Under the pieces are notes generated by a model. The model saw only the letters and a list, made by a program, of their open reading frames with translations. It did no database searches and was not told the DNA's origin. Both the position numbers and the translations under genes were made by a program. From Deferrisoma camini S3R1 (GTDB lineage: Bacteria; Desulfobacterota; Deferrisomatia; Deferrisomatales; Deferrisomataceae): a stretch of DNA of 64,000 bases. Location of the stretch: contig NZ_JAFN01000001.1 in NCBI RefSeq assembly GCF_000526155.1, positions 1,058,501-1,122,500 on the forward strand, written 5' to 3'. Below, piece after piece: positions 7,424 to 17,893 of the stretch; position 1 is the stretch's first letter, and each line of letters opens with the position of its first letter.

Positions 7424-8626
7424 ATGCCTCTTTCCGAAAAGGCCCGGTCGTTCACCGAGTCGGTGATCCGGGAGATGACGCGCCACGCCATGGCCCACGG
7501 GGCCGTAAACCTGGCCCAGGGGTTCCCCGACTTCCCCTGCCCCCAAGAGCTCAAAGACGCGGCCTGCCGGGCCCTGCAGGCCGACGTGAACCAGTACGCG
7601 ATCACGTGGGGGGCCAAGGGGTTCCGGGACGCCCTGGCCGAGAAGACCCGTCGGTTCCTGGGGATCGAGGTGGATCCCGAGACCGAGATCACGGTGACCT
7701 GCGGATCCACCGAGGCCATGATCGCGAGCCTGCTTGCGGTGGTGGATCCGGGGGACGAGGTGATCGTGTTCGAGCCGTTCTACGAGAACTACGGCCCGGA
7801 TGCGGTGCTGTGCGGGGCGGTTCCGCGGTACGTGCCGCTGCGGCCCCTCGAGGAGGGCAGGCAGAGGCGGTGGGGGTTTGACCCGGACGAGCTGGCCCGG
7901 GCGTTCACCCCCAGGACCCGCGCCCTGGTGCTCAACACCCCCCAGAACCCCACGGGCAAGGTGTTCACCCGGGAGGAGCTCGAGGCGATCGCCGAGCTGT
8001 GCGTCCGCCACGACGTGGTGGCCGTGACCGACGAGATCTACGAGCACATCGTGTTCGACGGCCGCACTCACACGGCCATGGCCACCCTTCCCGGCATGCG
8101 GCAGCGCACGATCACGATCAGCGGGCTGAGCAAGACCTACTCCGTGACCGGATGGCGGGTCGGGTACGCCATCGCTCCGGCCCACCTCACGGCCGGCATC
8201 CGCAAGGTCCACGACTTCCTCACGGTGGGTGCGGCCGCTCCCCTCCAAGAGGCCGGGGCGGTGGCCCTGGCTCTTCCCCCCTCGTACTACGAGCGCCTCA
8301 GCGCGTCGTACCAGGCCAAGAGGGACCGGTTCGTCCCCCGGCTCGAGGCGCTGGGGTTCCGGTGCTACCCGCCCGAGGGAGCCTACTACGTCATGGCCGA
8401 CATTCGGGGGTTCGGCGCCGGGGACGACACGGCGTTCGCCCTGGAGCTGGTGAGGGAGGCCGGGGTGGCGGTGGTGCCGGGGTCGAGCTTCTTCTCCGAC
8501 CCCGCCCTCGGCCGCCATCTCGTCCGTTTCTGTTTTTGCAAGCGCGACGACACGCTGGACGAGGCCCTGGACCGGTTGGAGGCGTGGGCCGGGCGGAAAG
8601 GAGGGTCGATCCGGGGCGCCGGGTGA
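7424..8626 (+). CDS. PLP-dependent class I/II aminotransferase
   Basis: A 400-residue fold-type I aminotransferase. The N-terminus has LAQGFPDFPCP. VTCGSTEAM starts the cofactor-binding domain. NTPQNPTGKVF holds the conserved Asn, and VTDEIYEH the Asp and Tyr contacting PLP. SGLSKTYSVTGWRVGY carries the Schiff-base Lys, and VRFCFCK near the C-terminus the carboxylate-binding Arg. This pattern fits the aspartate / kynurenine / methionine aminotransferase (YbdL-KAT) group. The substrate cannot be fixed from sequence. The ATG at 7424 follows GGAGACAGGG. The acyl-CoA dehydrogenase gene starts 23 bases downstream, so the two may be co-transcribed. Confidence 0.88.
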   Translation: MPLSEKARSFTESVIREMTRHAMAHGAVNLAQGFPDFPCPQELKDAACRALQADVNQYAITWGAKGFRDALAEKTRRFLGIEVDPETEITVTCGSTEAMIASLLAVVDPGDEVIVFEPFYENYGPDAVLCGAVPRYVPLRPLEEGRQRRWGFDPDELARAFTPRTRALVLNTPQNPTGKVFTREELEAIAELCVRHDVVAVTDEIYEHIVFDGRTHTAMATLPGMRQRTITISGLSKTYSVTGWRVGYAIAPAHLTAGIRKVHDFLTVGAAAPLQEAGAVALALPPSYYERLSASYQAKRDRFVPRLEALGFRCYPPEGAYYVMADIRGFGAGDDTAFALELVREAGVAVVPGSSFFSDPALGRHLVRFCFCKRDDTLDEALDRLEAWAGRKGGSIRGAG

Positions 8627-8649
8627 ACGCATTACGAGGAGGTGCGGCA

Positions 8650-9825
8650 ATGGACGGAACTCGCGCGTGGGTTCGGGACCGGTTCGGGGAGGTTCTGGAG
8701 CTGGTGGCCCGCCGGGCACCGGAGGTGGACCGGACGGCCGAGTTCCCCGAGGACGTGCTCAGGGCCTATCAGGAGGCGGGCCTCATGGCGGCCCAGGTGC
8801 CCCCCGATCTGGGGGGGCTGGGCCTCACCCACCTTCAGTTCGCAGCGGTCGTGGAGGAGGTGGCCCGCCACTCGGGGGCGCTGTCGTTGCTCCTCATCGT
8901 GCAGGCGGTGGGCCTCCTTCCCATCCTGCTGCGGCCCGAGTTCCCGCGGCGCGACGAGGTGCTCACCCGGGTCACCCGGTCGGGCGCCCTGGTGGGGTTC
9001 GCGCTCACCGAGCCGCCGTCCGGCTCCGACGCCTACAACATGCGCACCGAGGTGGTCCAGCGGGACGGCGCCCACCGGCTCACCGGCGTCAAGTACCTGA
9101 TCACCAACGCCGGAAGGGCCCACGCCTACGTCGTGTTCACCAACTTCCGGGAGCCTGGGCTCAAGCACGTGGCCGCCTACCTGGTCGACGCCGACCGGGA
9201 AGGGGTGCGGGTGGGCCCCGCAAACCGCCTGCTGGGGATGCGGGGGATCCCCACGGCCTCGATCCACTTCGACGACGTGGCCGTGGACGAGGCCGACCGG
9301 ATCGGCGGTAAGAACGAGGGTTACGTGCTGGCCATGGACACCCTGAACATCTCCCGGCCCTGGATCGGGGCCCAGGCCGTGGGGCTGGCCAGGGGGGCCC
9401 TGGACACCGCCATGCAGTTCGCCTGCCAGCGCAAGGTCATGGGCGAGCCCCTGATCGACAAGCAGGCGTTCCGGTTCACCCTGGCGGAGGTGGCGGCGCG
9501 GATCGAGGCGGCCAGCGCCCTGGTGGAGCGGACCTCCCGCATGATCGACGCCGGCCGCGAGGACTACACGGCCCAGTCGGCCATGTGCAAGCTGGTGGCC
9601 ACCGACACGGCCATGTGGGCGTGCGAGCGGGCCCTGCAGATGCTCGGCGGACCCGGGTGCATCGCGGGAAACCGGGCGGAACGGGCGTTCCGGGACGTAA
9701 AGATCACCCAGATCTATGAAGGCACCAACGAGGTCCAGAAGATACTGGTGGCCCGGGAGCTGGTGCAGGCCGCCCGGGCCCGCCGGCCGGCGGCGGCCGG
9801 AACCGCGCCCGAGCTGCTGACCTGA
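8650..9825 (+). CDS. Acyl-CoA dehydrogenase
   Basis: A 391-residue FAD enzyme that introduces the alpha-beta double bond in acyl-CoA. Visible features are an N-terminal helical domain (residues 1-110), the FAD-contact motif FALTEPPSGSDA, and the C-terminal helical domain with QMLGGPGCI. The signature IYEGTNEVQKI carries the Glu that acts as catalytic base in the short- and medium-chain and glutaryl-CoA branches. The chain-length or substrate class is unclear; a glutaryl-CoA or branched-chain role would be worth considering given gcdA in the window. GAGGAGG lies 7 bases upstream of the ATG. The gene converges on the alpha/beta hydrolase gene with a 20-base gap. Confidence 0.9.
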   Translation: MDGTRAWVRDRFGEVLELVARRAPEVDRTAEFPEDVLRAYQEAGLMAAQVPPDLGGLGLTHLQFAAVVEEVARHSGALSLLLIVQAVGLLPILLRPEFPRRDEVLTRVTRSGALVGFALTEPPSGSDAYNMRTEVVQRDGAHRLTGVKYLITNAGRAHAYVVFTNFREPGLKHVAAYLVDADREGVRVGPANRLLGMRGIPTASIHFDDVAVDEADRIGGKNEGYVLAMDTLNISRPWIGAQAVGLARGALDTAMQFACQRKVMGEPLIDKQAFRFTLAEVAARIEAASALVERTSRMIDAGREDYTAQSAMCKLVATDTAMWACERALQMLGGPGCIAGNRAERAFRDVKITQIYEGTNEVQKILVARELVQAARARRPAAAGTAPELLT

Positions 9826-9845
9826 GCCCGCTCCGTTTTCTGCGG

Positions 9846-10499
9846 CTACCCTTCCCCGCCGGGGTCCTGCAACGCCACGGCCAGGAACCCGGCCGCCCGG
9901 CGGGCCACCTCGTCCTCGCGGCCCCACAGGAAGTGGTCGGCCCCTTCCAGGACCGCTCGCTCCTTGGGGGCAGGGAGCCCCTGGAACCAGGACTCCAGAA
10001 GATCCAGAGGGCAGTACTCGTCCCGGTCGCCCACGACGATCAGCTTGGGCCGCCGAATGTTGCGCCACGCATCCAAGGCCATCCTCGCCAGCGGCGGCGC
10101 CACAGCCACCACCGCCTGGATCGCCGGGATCTGTGCGGCGGCCCGCCCTCCCACCCACGCCCCGAACGAGTACCCCACCAGGGCCATCCGGTCCGGGTCC
10201 ACTCCGCGCCGGGAGGCCAGGAAGGCGACGGCTGCCGCCACGTCGTCCACCTCGGCGTCGCCTCCGCCGTGGGCCCCGGTGCTGTCGCCCACCCCCCGGA
10301 AATTGAACCGCAGGGTGGCGAACCCCCGCTCCCCGGCGGCCCGGGCCAGGGCCGCGATCACGGGCACGTCCATGGACCCGCCGTAGAGGGGATGGGGGTG
10401 GCACAGCACCAGGCCTGGCACGCGGCCGGCGGCCGGCAGGAACAGCCGGCCTTCCAGCTCCACGCCCCGGCCGGGAAACCGGACCGGCCGTTCCCTCAC
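9846..10499 (-). CDS. Alpha/beta hydrolase (COG2945-like)
   Basis: A 217-residue cytoplasmic hydrolase of the small dienelactone-hydrolase-like group. HPHPLYGGSMD forms the oxyanion region, GYSFGAWVGG the nucleophile elbow with the catalytic Ser, GDRDEYCP the acid-containing loop, and GADHFLWG the catalytic His. It is presumably an esterase or peptidase-like hydrolase of unknown substrate. The start is the GTG at 10499, which overlaps the stop of the PhzF-like gene (GTGA). This makes the two genes translationally coupled. Confidence 0.8.
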   Translation of the reverse strand: MRERPVRFPGRGVELEGRLFLPAAGRVPGLVLCHPHPLYGGSMDVPVIAALARAAGERGFATLRFNFRGVGDSTGAHGGGDAEVDDVAAAVAFLASRRGVDPDRMALVGYSFGAWVGGRAAAQIPAIQAVVAVAPPLARMALDAWRNIRRPKLIVVGDRDEYCPLDLLESWFQGLPAPKERAVLEGADHFLWGREDEVARRAAGFLAVALQDPGGEG

Positions 10500-11389
10500 C
10501 CCAGGTCGCCCAGTCGCAGGTGTCCGCGCAGGCTCACCACCGCGTGTCCGCCCACCACCACCCGCTCGGGGCGGCCCGGGGTGCCCTGGACCACCACCCG
10601 CACCTCCCCGGGCCGGGCGCAGGCCTCGCCCTGGACCACCCGCAGGGGCGTTGCGGGAGCCGCCGCACGATGGCGCACCAGGTACGCGCCCAGCGCGCCC
10701 GAAGCGGTACCGGTCACCGGATCCTCGTCGATGCCGGCCGCGGGGCTGAAGTCCCGGCAGTGGTACCCGTTTTCCCCTTCCACGAACACGTGCACCGTCA
10801 GTACCCCCAGCTCCTCGCTCAGGGCCGCCAGCGCCCGGAAGTCCGGGAGCAGCCCGTCCAGGGCCTCGGTGGTCGTCAGGGGCACCATCAGGTGCCACAG
10901 CCCGGTGTACGCGAGCTCCAACGGCAGGTCGGTGCGCAGGTCATCCTCGTCCGCGCCCAAGGCCTCCAGCACCCGATCCTCGGCCACCGTGCAGGGCCGG
11001 AACGCCGGGGCGTCCTGGGTCAGGTCCACCCGGATCCCCTCGGGGGTCCGCACCAGGTCTGCCGGCAGCACCCCCACGCCGGTCTCGATCTGGACCCGAG
11101 CAAACTCCCCCGTGACCCGAATCTCGCCCAGGTCCTCGAGCACCGTCAGGGCGGCCACGAGGGCGTGCCCGCACGAGGGCACCTCCTGGGCCGGGGTGAA
11201 GAACCGGATCCGGAAGTCCGCCTCCCGGCTCGGCAGGACGAACGCGGTCTCCGAGGCGTTCACCTCCCGGGCGATCGCCAGCATCTGCTCCTCGTCCAGG
11301 CCCCGGGCGTGGGGCATCACGCCGGCCGGGTTCCCCCGGAGGGCCACCCGCGTGAACGCATCCACCAGGTAGATCGGTCGGGTCTGCAT
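10496..11389 (-). CDS. PhzF-family isomerase
   Basis: A 297-residue member of the PhzF / diaminopimelate-epimerase-like fold. Motifs in order: VDAFTRVALRGNPAGV at the N-terminus, NASETAF with the catalytic Glu, SCGHALVA at the substrate loop, and DEDPVTGTASGALG near the C-terminus. Most relatives outside phenazine clusters have no known substrate. No phenazine genes are nearby, so a phenazine role is unlikely. The ATG at 11389 is preceded by AAGGAGACC. An upstream start at 11428 would add residues translated from a repeat array, so I rejected it. Confidence 0.85.
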   Translation of the reverse strand: MQTRPIYLVDAFTRVALRGNPAGVMPHARGLDEEQMLAIAREVNASETAFVLPSREADFRIRFFTPAQEVPSCGHALVAALTVLEDLGEIRVTGEFARVQIETGVGVLPADLVRTPEGIRVDLTQDAPAFRPCTVAEDRVLEALGADEDDLRTDLPLELAYTGLWHLMVPLTTTEALDGLLPDFRALAALSEELGVLTVHVFVEGENGYHCRDFSPAAGIDEDPVTGTASGALGAYLVRHRAAAPATPLRVVQGEACARPGEVRVVVQGTPGRPERVVVGGHAVVSLRGHLRLGDLG

Positions 11390-11401
11390 GGGTGGTCTCC
11401 T

Positions 11402-11530
11402 TCCCACTAACTTCGGTCGACGGTCCACGGTCTAAGGTCGTCGGTCAGGGGGCCCACCAATGGCACGCCGGTACTCCGCGGTCATGGGTTTCAGGGACCA
11501 AGAGCCGCAGGCCCCATGCCCCCGGCGGCC
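11402..11530. repeat. Repeat-filled gap between the PhzF-like gene and icd
   Basis: From 11408 to 11446 the words CTTCGGTCGACGGTC, CACGGTCTAAGGTC and GTCGG repeat. From 11480 to 11499 lies GTCATGGGTTTCAGGGACC, which resembles 40441-40460. GCCCCATGCCCCC at 11511-11523 is the common CATGGGG arm in reverse. No gene is seen. Confidence 0.6.
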
Positions 11531-11534
11531 CGCG

Positions 11535-12794
<1,260 letters not shown>

Positions 12795-12809
12795 AGCGGT
12801 TCTCCTTTC

Positions 12810-12999
12810 AGGCTGGAAAGCTAGGAGGCTAGGAGGCTAAGAGGCTTGAACCCCCCCGAATTCCCACACGTTCTAGGAATCACCGTATCTCTTCGCCTCC
12901 ACCTCACGGTCCGGGGGCATGGGGTCTGCTGGAGCGCCCGCCCGCCCAACCGGCCGGGATACCCGGAATTTCTCTAGTCTCTAGTTTCTAGCCTCTGCC
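12810..12999. repeat. Composite intergenic element (icd-ahcY gap)
   Basis: A clear copy of the mosaic element. Module order is: AGGCTAGG words (12812-12846); a block with CCCACACGTTCTAGG and CTCTTCGCCTCCACCTCAC (12850-12910); GGTCCGGGGGCATGGGGTC then TGCTGGAGCGCC (12909-12940); GGGATACCCGGAATTTC (12955-12972); and TCTCTAG/TTTCTAG words (12973-12993). The middle block is repeated at 55395-55482 in the same orientation and at 44727-44816 inverted. No gene is seen here. Confidence 0.8.
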
Positions 13000-13002
13000 T
13001 CT

Positions 13003-14262
13003 CTACGTCCCCATCTCCCAGGAGCTCAGGTACTTCTCCTGCTCCTCGGTCAGGGTGTCGATGGCCACGCCCATGGTCTCGAGCTTCAGCCGGGCCACCC
13101 ACGCGTCGATCTCCTGCGGCACCCCGTACACCTTCGCCTCCAGCTTGCCCGCGTTCCGGATCGCCCACTCCGTGGTGAGCGCCTGCACCGCGAAGCTCAT
13201 GTCCATCACGCTCGCCGGGTGCCCCTCCGCCGCCGCCAGGTTGATCAGCCGCCCCTCACCCAGCACGAAGATCCGCCGGCCGTCCGCCAGCACGTACCCG
13301 TCCACGTTCGGCCGCACCCCCTTCTCCACCCGCTCCGCCAGCCCCTCCAACGCCGGAATGTCGATCTCCACGTTGAAGTGACCCGAGTTCGCCACCAGCG
13401 CCCCGTCCTTCATCACCTCGAAGTGCTCGCGCCGCAGCACGTGGATGTCGCCGGTGAGCGTGCAGAACAGGTCCCCCACCTTCGCCGCCTCGGCCATCGG
13501 CATCACCTCGAACCCGTCCATCACCGCCTCGAGCGCCCGCAGCGGCTCCACCTCGGTCACCACCACCCGCGCCCCCAGGCCCCGGGCCCGGTTCGCCACC
13601 CCCCGGCCGCACCACCCGTACCCCGCCACCACGAACACCTTGCCCGCCAACAGCACGTTCGTCGCCCGCAGGATCCCGTCGATCGTCGACTGCCCCGTGC
13701 CGTAGCGGTTGTCGAACAGGTGCTTGCAGTCCGCGTCGTTCACCGCCACCACCGGGAACTTCAAGGCCCCGTCCTTCTCCATCGCCCGCAGCCGGATCAC
13801 CCCCGTGGTGGTCTCCTCCATGCTCGCCACCACCTGGTCGTGCAGCTCCGGGTAGTCGCTGTGGATCACGCTCACCAGGTCCGCCCCGTCGTCCATGGTC
13901 ACGTCCGGCCGGTGCTCCACCGCCGCCCGGATGTGCGCGTAGTACGTGTCCCGGTCCTCGCCGCGGACCGCGTAGGTCGGTATCCCAAACTCCAGCGTCA
14001 GGGCCGCCGCCACGTCGTCCTGGGTCGACAGCGGGTTCGACGCGCACAGCACCAGGTCCGCCCCCCCCGCCTTCAGCGTCCGGGCCAGGTTCGCCGTCTC
14101 GGTGGTCACGTGCAGACACGCGCTCATCCGCCGGCCCTCGAGCGGCCGCTCCTTCTCGAACCGCTCCCGGATCTTCCGGAGCACCGGCATCTGCCGGTCC
14201 GCCCACAAGATCCTCTTGACCCCCAACTCCCTCAGATTCGGATCCTTGATGTCACCTTTCAA
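13003..14262 (-). CDS. ahcY: S-adenosylhomocysteinase, short form
   Basis: Hydrolyses SAH to adenosine and homocysteine, removing the inhibitor left by methyl transfer. Its neighbour metK makes SAM, so the two genes cover the activated-methyl cycle. The 419 residues include [16 protein letters not shown], the NAD-binding [15 protein letters not shown], and [10 protein letters not shown]. The protein ends shortly after [10 protein letters not shown]. It lacks the insertion and the C-terminal Lys-Tyr extension of longer bacterial and eukaryotic enzymes, as in archaeal and thermophile forms. The start is a TTG at 14262 with AAAGGAGC 7-8 bases upstream. Codon use is strongly G- and C-ending, consistent with high expression. 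Confidence 0.94.
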   Translation of the reverse strand: MKGDIKDPNLRELGVKRILWADRQMPVLRKIRERFEKERPLEGRRMSACLHVTTETANLARTLKAGGADLVLCASNPLSTQDDVAAALTLEFGIPTYAVRGEDRDTYYAHIRAAVEHRPDVTMDDGADLVSVIHSDYPELHDQVVASMEETTTGVIRLRAMEKDGALKFPVVAVNDADCKHLFDNRYGTGQSTIDGILRATNVLLAGKVFVVAGYGWCGRGVANRARGLGARVVVTEVEPLRALEAVMDGFEVMPMAEAAKVGDLFCTLTGDIHVLRREHFEVMKDGALVANSGHFNVEIDIPALEGLAERVEKGVRPNVDGYVLADGRRIFVLGEGRLINLAAAEGHPASVMDMSFAVQALTTEWAIRNAGKLEAKVYGVPQEIDAWVARLKLETMGVAIDTLTEEQEKYLSSWEMGT

Positions 14263-14282
14263 CGAAAGCTCCTTTGTGTGGA

Positions 14283-14398
14283 TAGGCTAGAAAGCGGAAA
14301 ACCCGTTCGTCGTAGGTCGCCGGTCGTGGGTCGTTGAAGTTCAACGACGAACGACCCACGACCAACGATTCACGATTCACCATTCACCATTCACGGCC
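14283..14398. repeat. Array of CGACGAACGACC and TTCACGA words between metK and ahcY
   Basis: From 14307 the words CGTAGGTCGCCGGTCGTGGGTCGT run, then CGACGAACGACCCACGACC, then 14358-14395 CACGATTCACCATTCACC-type words with a period of 7-8. The halves GGTCGTTGAA and TTCAACGACGAACGACC are inverted around 14340, so the array is partly palindromic. No SAH or SAM riboswitch is recognisable. Confidence 0.7.
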
Positions 14399-14399
14399 C

Positions 14400-15563
14400 C
14401 TAAATTCCCGCCGCCCGGCGCAGCTCGTCCGCCTTGTCCGTGCGCTCCCAGGTGAACTCCGGCTCGTTGCGGCCGAAATGGCCGTAGGCCGCCGTCTTCT
14501 TGTAGATCGGCCGCAGCAGGTCCAGGTGCTCGATGATCTGCTTCGGCTTCAACGGAAACACCTCCCGCACCAGCCGCGCGATCCGATCCGGCTCCACCTT
14601 CCACGTCCCGAACGTGTCCACCATGATCGACACCGGCTCCGCCACCCCGATCGCGTACGAGATCTGCACCTCGCACTTGTCCGCCAGCCCCGCCGCCACC
14701 ACGTTCTTCGCGATGTAGCGCGCCATGTACGACGCCGACCGGTCCACCTTCGACGGGTCCTTCCCCGAAAACGCCCCACCCCCGTGGCTCCCCTGCCCCC
14801 CGTAGGTGTCCACGATGATCTTCCGGCCCGTCAGCCCGCAGTCCCCCATCGGACCCCCGATCACGAACCGGCCCGTCGGGTTGATGTAGTAGCGCGTGTT
14901 CTGCGTGAGCAGGTGCTCCGGGATCACCGGCTTCACCACCTCCTCCAGCACCGCTTCGCGTACCTGCGCCTGCGTCACCTCCGGCGAGTGCTGCGTGCTC
15001 ACCACGATCGCGTCCACGCTCACCGGCTTCGAGTCCACGTACCGGACCGTCACCTGGCTCTTCCCGTCCGGCCGAAGGAAGTCCACCACCCCCTTCTTTC
15101 GCACCTCCGCCAGCCGCCGCGTCAGCCGGTGCGCGAACACGATCGGCATCGGCATCAGCTCCTGGGTCTCGTTCGTCGCGTACCCGAACATCAGCCCCTG
15201 GTCCCCCGCGCCCTGCTCCCGGTCCTCCTTCTCGTCCACCCCCATCGCGATGTCCGGGCTCTGCTTGTCGATCGAGGTCAGCACCGCGCAGGTCTCCCAG
15301 TCGAACCCCAGGGCCGGGTCCGTGTACCCGATCTCCTTGATCGTGCGGCGCACGATGTCCGGCATGTGCGCGTACGCCTCGGTGGTGATCTCGCCCGCGA
15401 TGATCGCCATGCCCGTGGTCACCAGCGTCTCGCACGCCACCCGGCTGCGCGGATCCTCCGCGATCAGCGCGTCCAGCACCGCGTCGGAGATCTGGTCCGC
15501 CACCTTGTCCGGGTGGCCCTCGGTCACGCTCTCGGATGTGAACAGATAGTCGGTCATGCCCAT
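14400..15563 (-). CDS. metK: S-adenosylmethionine synthetase
   Basis: Makes SAM from methionine and ATP. The 387 residues start [20 protein letters not shown] with the methionine/ATP-binding His. [25 protein letters not shown] and [17 protein letters not shown] are the phosphate- and metal-binding loops. An alternative ATG two codons later is possible. AAGGAGT lies 6 bases before the chosen one. The gene is followed by ahcY after a 137-base repeat array. Confidence 0.96.
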   Translation of the reverse strand: MGMTDYLFTSESVTEGHPDKVADQISDAVLDALIAEDPRSRVACETLVTTGMAIIAGEITTEAYAHMPDIVRRTIKEIGYTDPALGFDWETCAVLTSIDKQSPDIAMGVDEKEDREQGAGDQGLMFGYATNETQELMPMPIVFAHRLTRRLAEVRKKGVVDFLRPDGKSQVTVRYVDSKPVSVDAIVVSTQHSPEVTQAQVREAVLEEVVKPVIPEHLLTQNTRYYINPTGRFVIGGPMGDCGLTGRKIIVDTYGGQGSHGGGAFSGKDPSKVDRSASYMARYIAKNVVAAGLADKCEVQISYAIGVAEPVSIMVDTFGTWKVEPDRIARLVREVFPLKPKQIIEHLDLLRPIYKKTAAYGHFGRNEPEFTWERTDKADELRRAAGI

Positions 15564-15629
15564 GGGATTACTCCTTTTTCGTGGCGTGACGGCCGGACGC
15601 ACCGGCCGAGGTCCGTTCTCGCTTCTATT

Positions 15630-15810
15630 TCGGGGCCTTCGGCCCGCTAGGCGGCCGGGCGGCTTAGAAACCTCCGTGATCTCCCAGCGTTCTGAGCACG
15701 GCCACGCCCCTTTGGCGCCACCTCACCGCCCCCGGAGGGCTAGGGGCCTGGTGGAGCGCCGGGCGTGGCTCGAAAATCTAGTTTCTAGTCTCTAGTTTCT
15801 AGTCTCTAGG
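15630..15810. repeat. Composite intergenic element (ptsI-metK gap)
   Basis: Module order: TTCG hairpin GGGCCTTCGGCCC (15637-15649); GCTAGGCGGCCGGGCGGCTT; a diverged CCTCCGTGATCTCCCAGCG block ending CGCCACCTCACCGCCCCC; AGGGGCCTGGTGGAGCGCC (15741-15759); and TCTAGTT/TCTAGTC words (15777-15808). The same order is seen at 20255-20426 and, inverted, at 44464-44626. Confidence 0.8.
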
Positions 15811-15818
15811 GGGCCCGC

Positions 15819-17603
15819 TCAGGCGTCCCCGGCCCACTCCAGGGGATCCACCAACCACGGGTAGTGGGACCGCATGTACTCCTCCACGAACTCGTGCACC
15901 TCGCTCGCGGTCCGCAGCTCCAGTGCCTTGGCGGCCAGGTCCCGGGCCTCGGCCAGGGTGGTGTGGTGGATGATCCGTTTCACCCGGGGGATCGACAGGG
16001 TGTGCATGGACAGCTCCTGCACGCCGAGCCCCAGGAGAACCAGGGTGTAGATCTCGTCACCCGCCATCTCGCCGCACACGGCCACCGGGATCCCCTCGTT
16101 GGCGCCGGCCTCGCAGGTGGCCCGGATCATCCGCAGCACCGCCGGGTGCAGGGGCTCGTACAGGTAGGCCACGTGCTCGTTCACCCGGTCGATGGCCAGG
16201 GCGTACTGGATCAGGTCGTTCGTGCCGATGGAGAAGAAGTCCACCAGGGGGGCCATCAGGTCCGCGGTGACCGCGGCCGAGGGCACCTCGATCATCGCGC
16301 CCACGGCCACGTTGGGGTCGTAGGGCTGGCCTCGGGCGTCCAGCTCCTTCCGGGCCTCCTCGAGCACCGCCAGCGCGGCCTGCAGCTCCCCCACGCCGGA
16401 GATCATGGGGAACATGATCCGGATCGTGCCGTGGGCGCTGGCCCGGAGGATCGCCCGCAGCTGGGTGCGGAACAGGTCCTTCTCCTTCAGGCACAGCCGG
16501 ATGGATCGCAGGCCCAGGGCGGGGTTGCCCTCCTCCTCGATGGGCACCGCCTGGACCATCTTGTCCCCCCCGATGTCCAGCGTCCGGATCGTCACCGAAA
16601 ACGGCCTGACCGCCTCGACCACCCGGCGGTAGGTCTCGTACTGCTCCTCCTCGTCCGGCGGGGCGGGCCGGTTCATGTAGAGGAACTCGGTGCGGTACAG
16701 GCCGATCCCCTCGGCCCCGTACCGCCGCAGGGAGCGCATCTCCTCCAGCAGCTCGATGTTGGCCCCCACCTTCACCTTGTGGCCGTCGCGGGTGACCGCC
16801 GGCAGCACGGCCAGCGACTCCAGTTCCCGCTGCAGGGCCTCGTACCGGGCCTTCTTCCGGCGATAGGCCTCCAGCTCCTCGGGGGTGGGGTTCAGGACCA
16901 CGTCGCCGGTGAGGCCGTCCACGACGATGGTGTCGCCGCCGTTGGCCACGTCGGTCACGGTCTCCAGCCCCACCACCGCGGGGATGTTCAGGCTGCGGGC
17001 CAGGATCGCGGTGTGGGACGTGCGGCCGCCCAGGTCCGTCACGAACCCCCGGATCCGGGAGACGTCCATCTGGGCGGTGTCCATGGGCGACAGGTCGTGG
17101 GCCACCACCACCACGTCGCCCTGGATGTCGGAGATCCGCTCGTGCCGCCGGCCCGACAGGGTTCGCAGCACCCGGTCGCCCAGGTGCTCCAGATCGGTGC
17201 GGCGGTCCCGGAAGTACTCGTCGTCCATCCCATCGAACGACGCCTTGATGCCTTCGAGCACCTGCCACAGGGCCCAGTCCGCGCTCTCCAGGTTCTCGCG
17301 GATCCGGCGCTCGGTCTCGCCGGCGATCATCCGATCCTGGAGCATCAGCAGGTGCACGTCCACCAGGTAGGAGTGCTCCCCCAGGCCACCGGACTCGTAG
17401 TGGGCCTTGATCTCCTGCAGCTGGGCCTTCGTGTCCTCGAGGGCCCGACGGAACCGGGCCACCTCCGCTTCCACCTCGGAGGGATCGATGAGCTTCTCGG
17501 GGGGGTGGACCTTGCGGCGGTCCACCAAGTAGGCCTTCCCGATCACGATGCCGGGGCTCACAGCGATGCCCCGGAGCCGAGCCTTCTGCCGAATGATCTT
17601 CAC
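15819..17603 (-). CDS. ptsI: PTS Enzyme I
   Basis: PEP-protein phosphotransferase that starts the PTS phosphate relay by autophosphorylating on His and passing phosphate to HPr. The 594 residues are close to the usual 570-590. The N-terminal HPr-binding helical domain comes first. The active-site His lies in GGRTSHTAILARSLNIPAVVG near residue 205. The C-terminal PEP-binding barrel has GIGLYRTEFLYM, FFSIGTNDLIQYALAIDR and the active-site Cys in AVCGEMAGD. The start is a GTG at 17603, overlapping the HPr stop (GTGA). Confidence 0.95.
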   Translation of the reverse strand: MKIIRQKARLRGIAVSPGIVIGKAYLVDRRKVHPPEKLIDPSEVEAEVARFRRALEDTKAQLQEIKAHYESGGLGEHSYLVDVHLLMLQDRMIAGETERRIRENLESADWALWQVLEGIKASFDGMDDEYFRDRRTDLEHLGDRVLRTLSGRRHERISDIQGDVVVVAHDLSPMDTAQMDVSRIRGFVTDLGGRTSHTAILARSLNIPAVVGLETVTDVANGGDTIVVDGLTGDVVLNPTPEELEAYRRKKARYEALQRELESLAVLPAVTRDGHKVKVGANIELLEEMRSLRRYGAEGIGLYRTEFLYMNRPAPPDEEEQYETYRRVVEAVRPFSVTIRTLDIGGDKMVQAVPIEEEGNPALGLRSIRLCLKEKDLFRTQLRAILRASAHGTIRIMFPMISGVGELQAALAVLEEARKELDARGQPYDPNVAVGAMIEVPSAAVTADLMAPLVDFFSIGTNDLIQYALAIDRVNEHVAYLYEPLHPAVLRMIRATCEAGANEGIPVAVCGEMAGDEIYTLVLLGLGVQELSMHTLSIPRVKRIIHHTTLAEARDLAAKALELRTASEVHEFVEEYMRSHYPWLVDPLEWAGDA

Positions 17604-17893
17604 CCAGATCCCTCGCCTTCCCAGAACCCGTTGCGGATCAGCTCGCCCAGTTCGTCCACGGCCTCGGCCGCGTCGTCGCCCTGGGCGCGCACCACGATGT
17701 GGCTGCCCCGCGCCGCGGCCAGCATGAGGAGGCCCATGATGCTCTTGCCGTTCACCACGGTGCCGTCCTTCTCCACCTCGATGTGTGAGCGGAACTTCTG
17801 CGCGGTCTGCACCAGGGCCGCGGCCGCACGGGCGTGCAGGCCCAGGGTGTTGACGATCTCGAACCTCCGCTCCACCACGTCGTCCTCTCTCAC
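17600..17893 (-). CDS. ptsH: PTS phosphocarrier HPr
   Basis: Small phosphocarrier between Enzyme I and EIIA. With the GTG at 17893 (overlapping the EIID stop) it is 97 residues. A GTG about 5 codons later with GAGAGGA upstream is an alternative. LGLHARAAAALV holds the active His; the residue after Arg is Ala where most HPr proteins have Pro. NGKSIMGLLMLAA holds the Ser that HprK phosphorylates, which fits the hprK gene nearby. Confidence 0.92.
   Translation of the reverse strand: MREDDVVERRFEIVNTLGLHARAAAALVQTAQKFRSHIEVEKDGTVVNGKSIMGLLMLAAARGSHIVVRAQGDDAAEAVDELGELIRNGFWEGEGSG

Noticed and set aside
10496-11428. PhzF-like protein as part of a phenazine pathway
   Set aside because: No phzA-G genes are nearby, and most PhzF homologues outside phenazine clusters have other, unknown substrates.
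15564-15700. Possible SAM or SAH riboswitch upstream of metK or ahcY
   Set aside because: The leaders consist of repeat words and show no conserved riboswitch core or fitting pairing that I can recognise.
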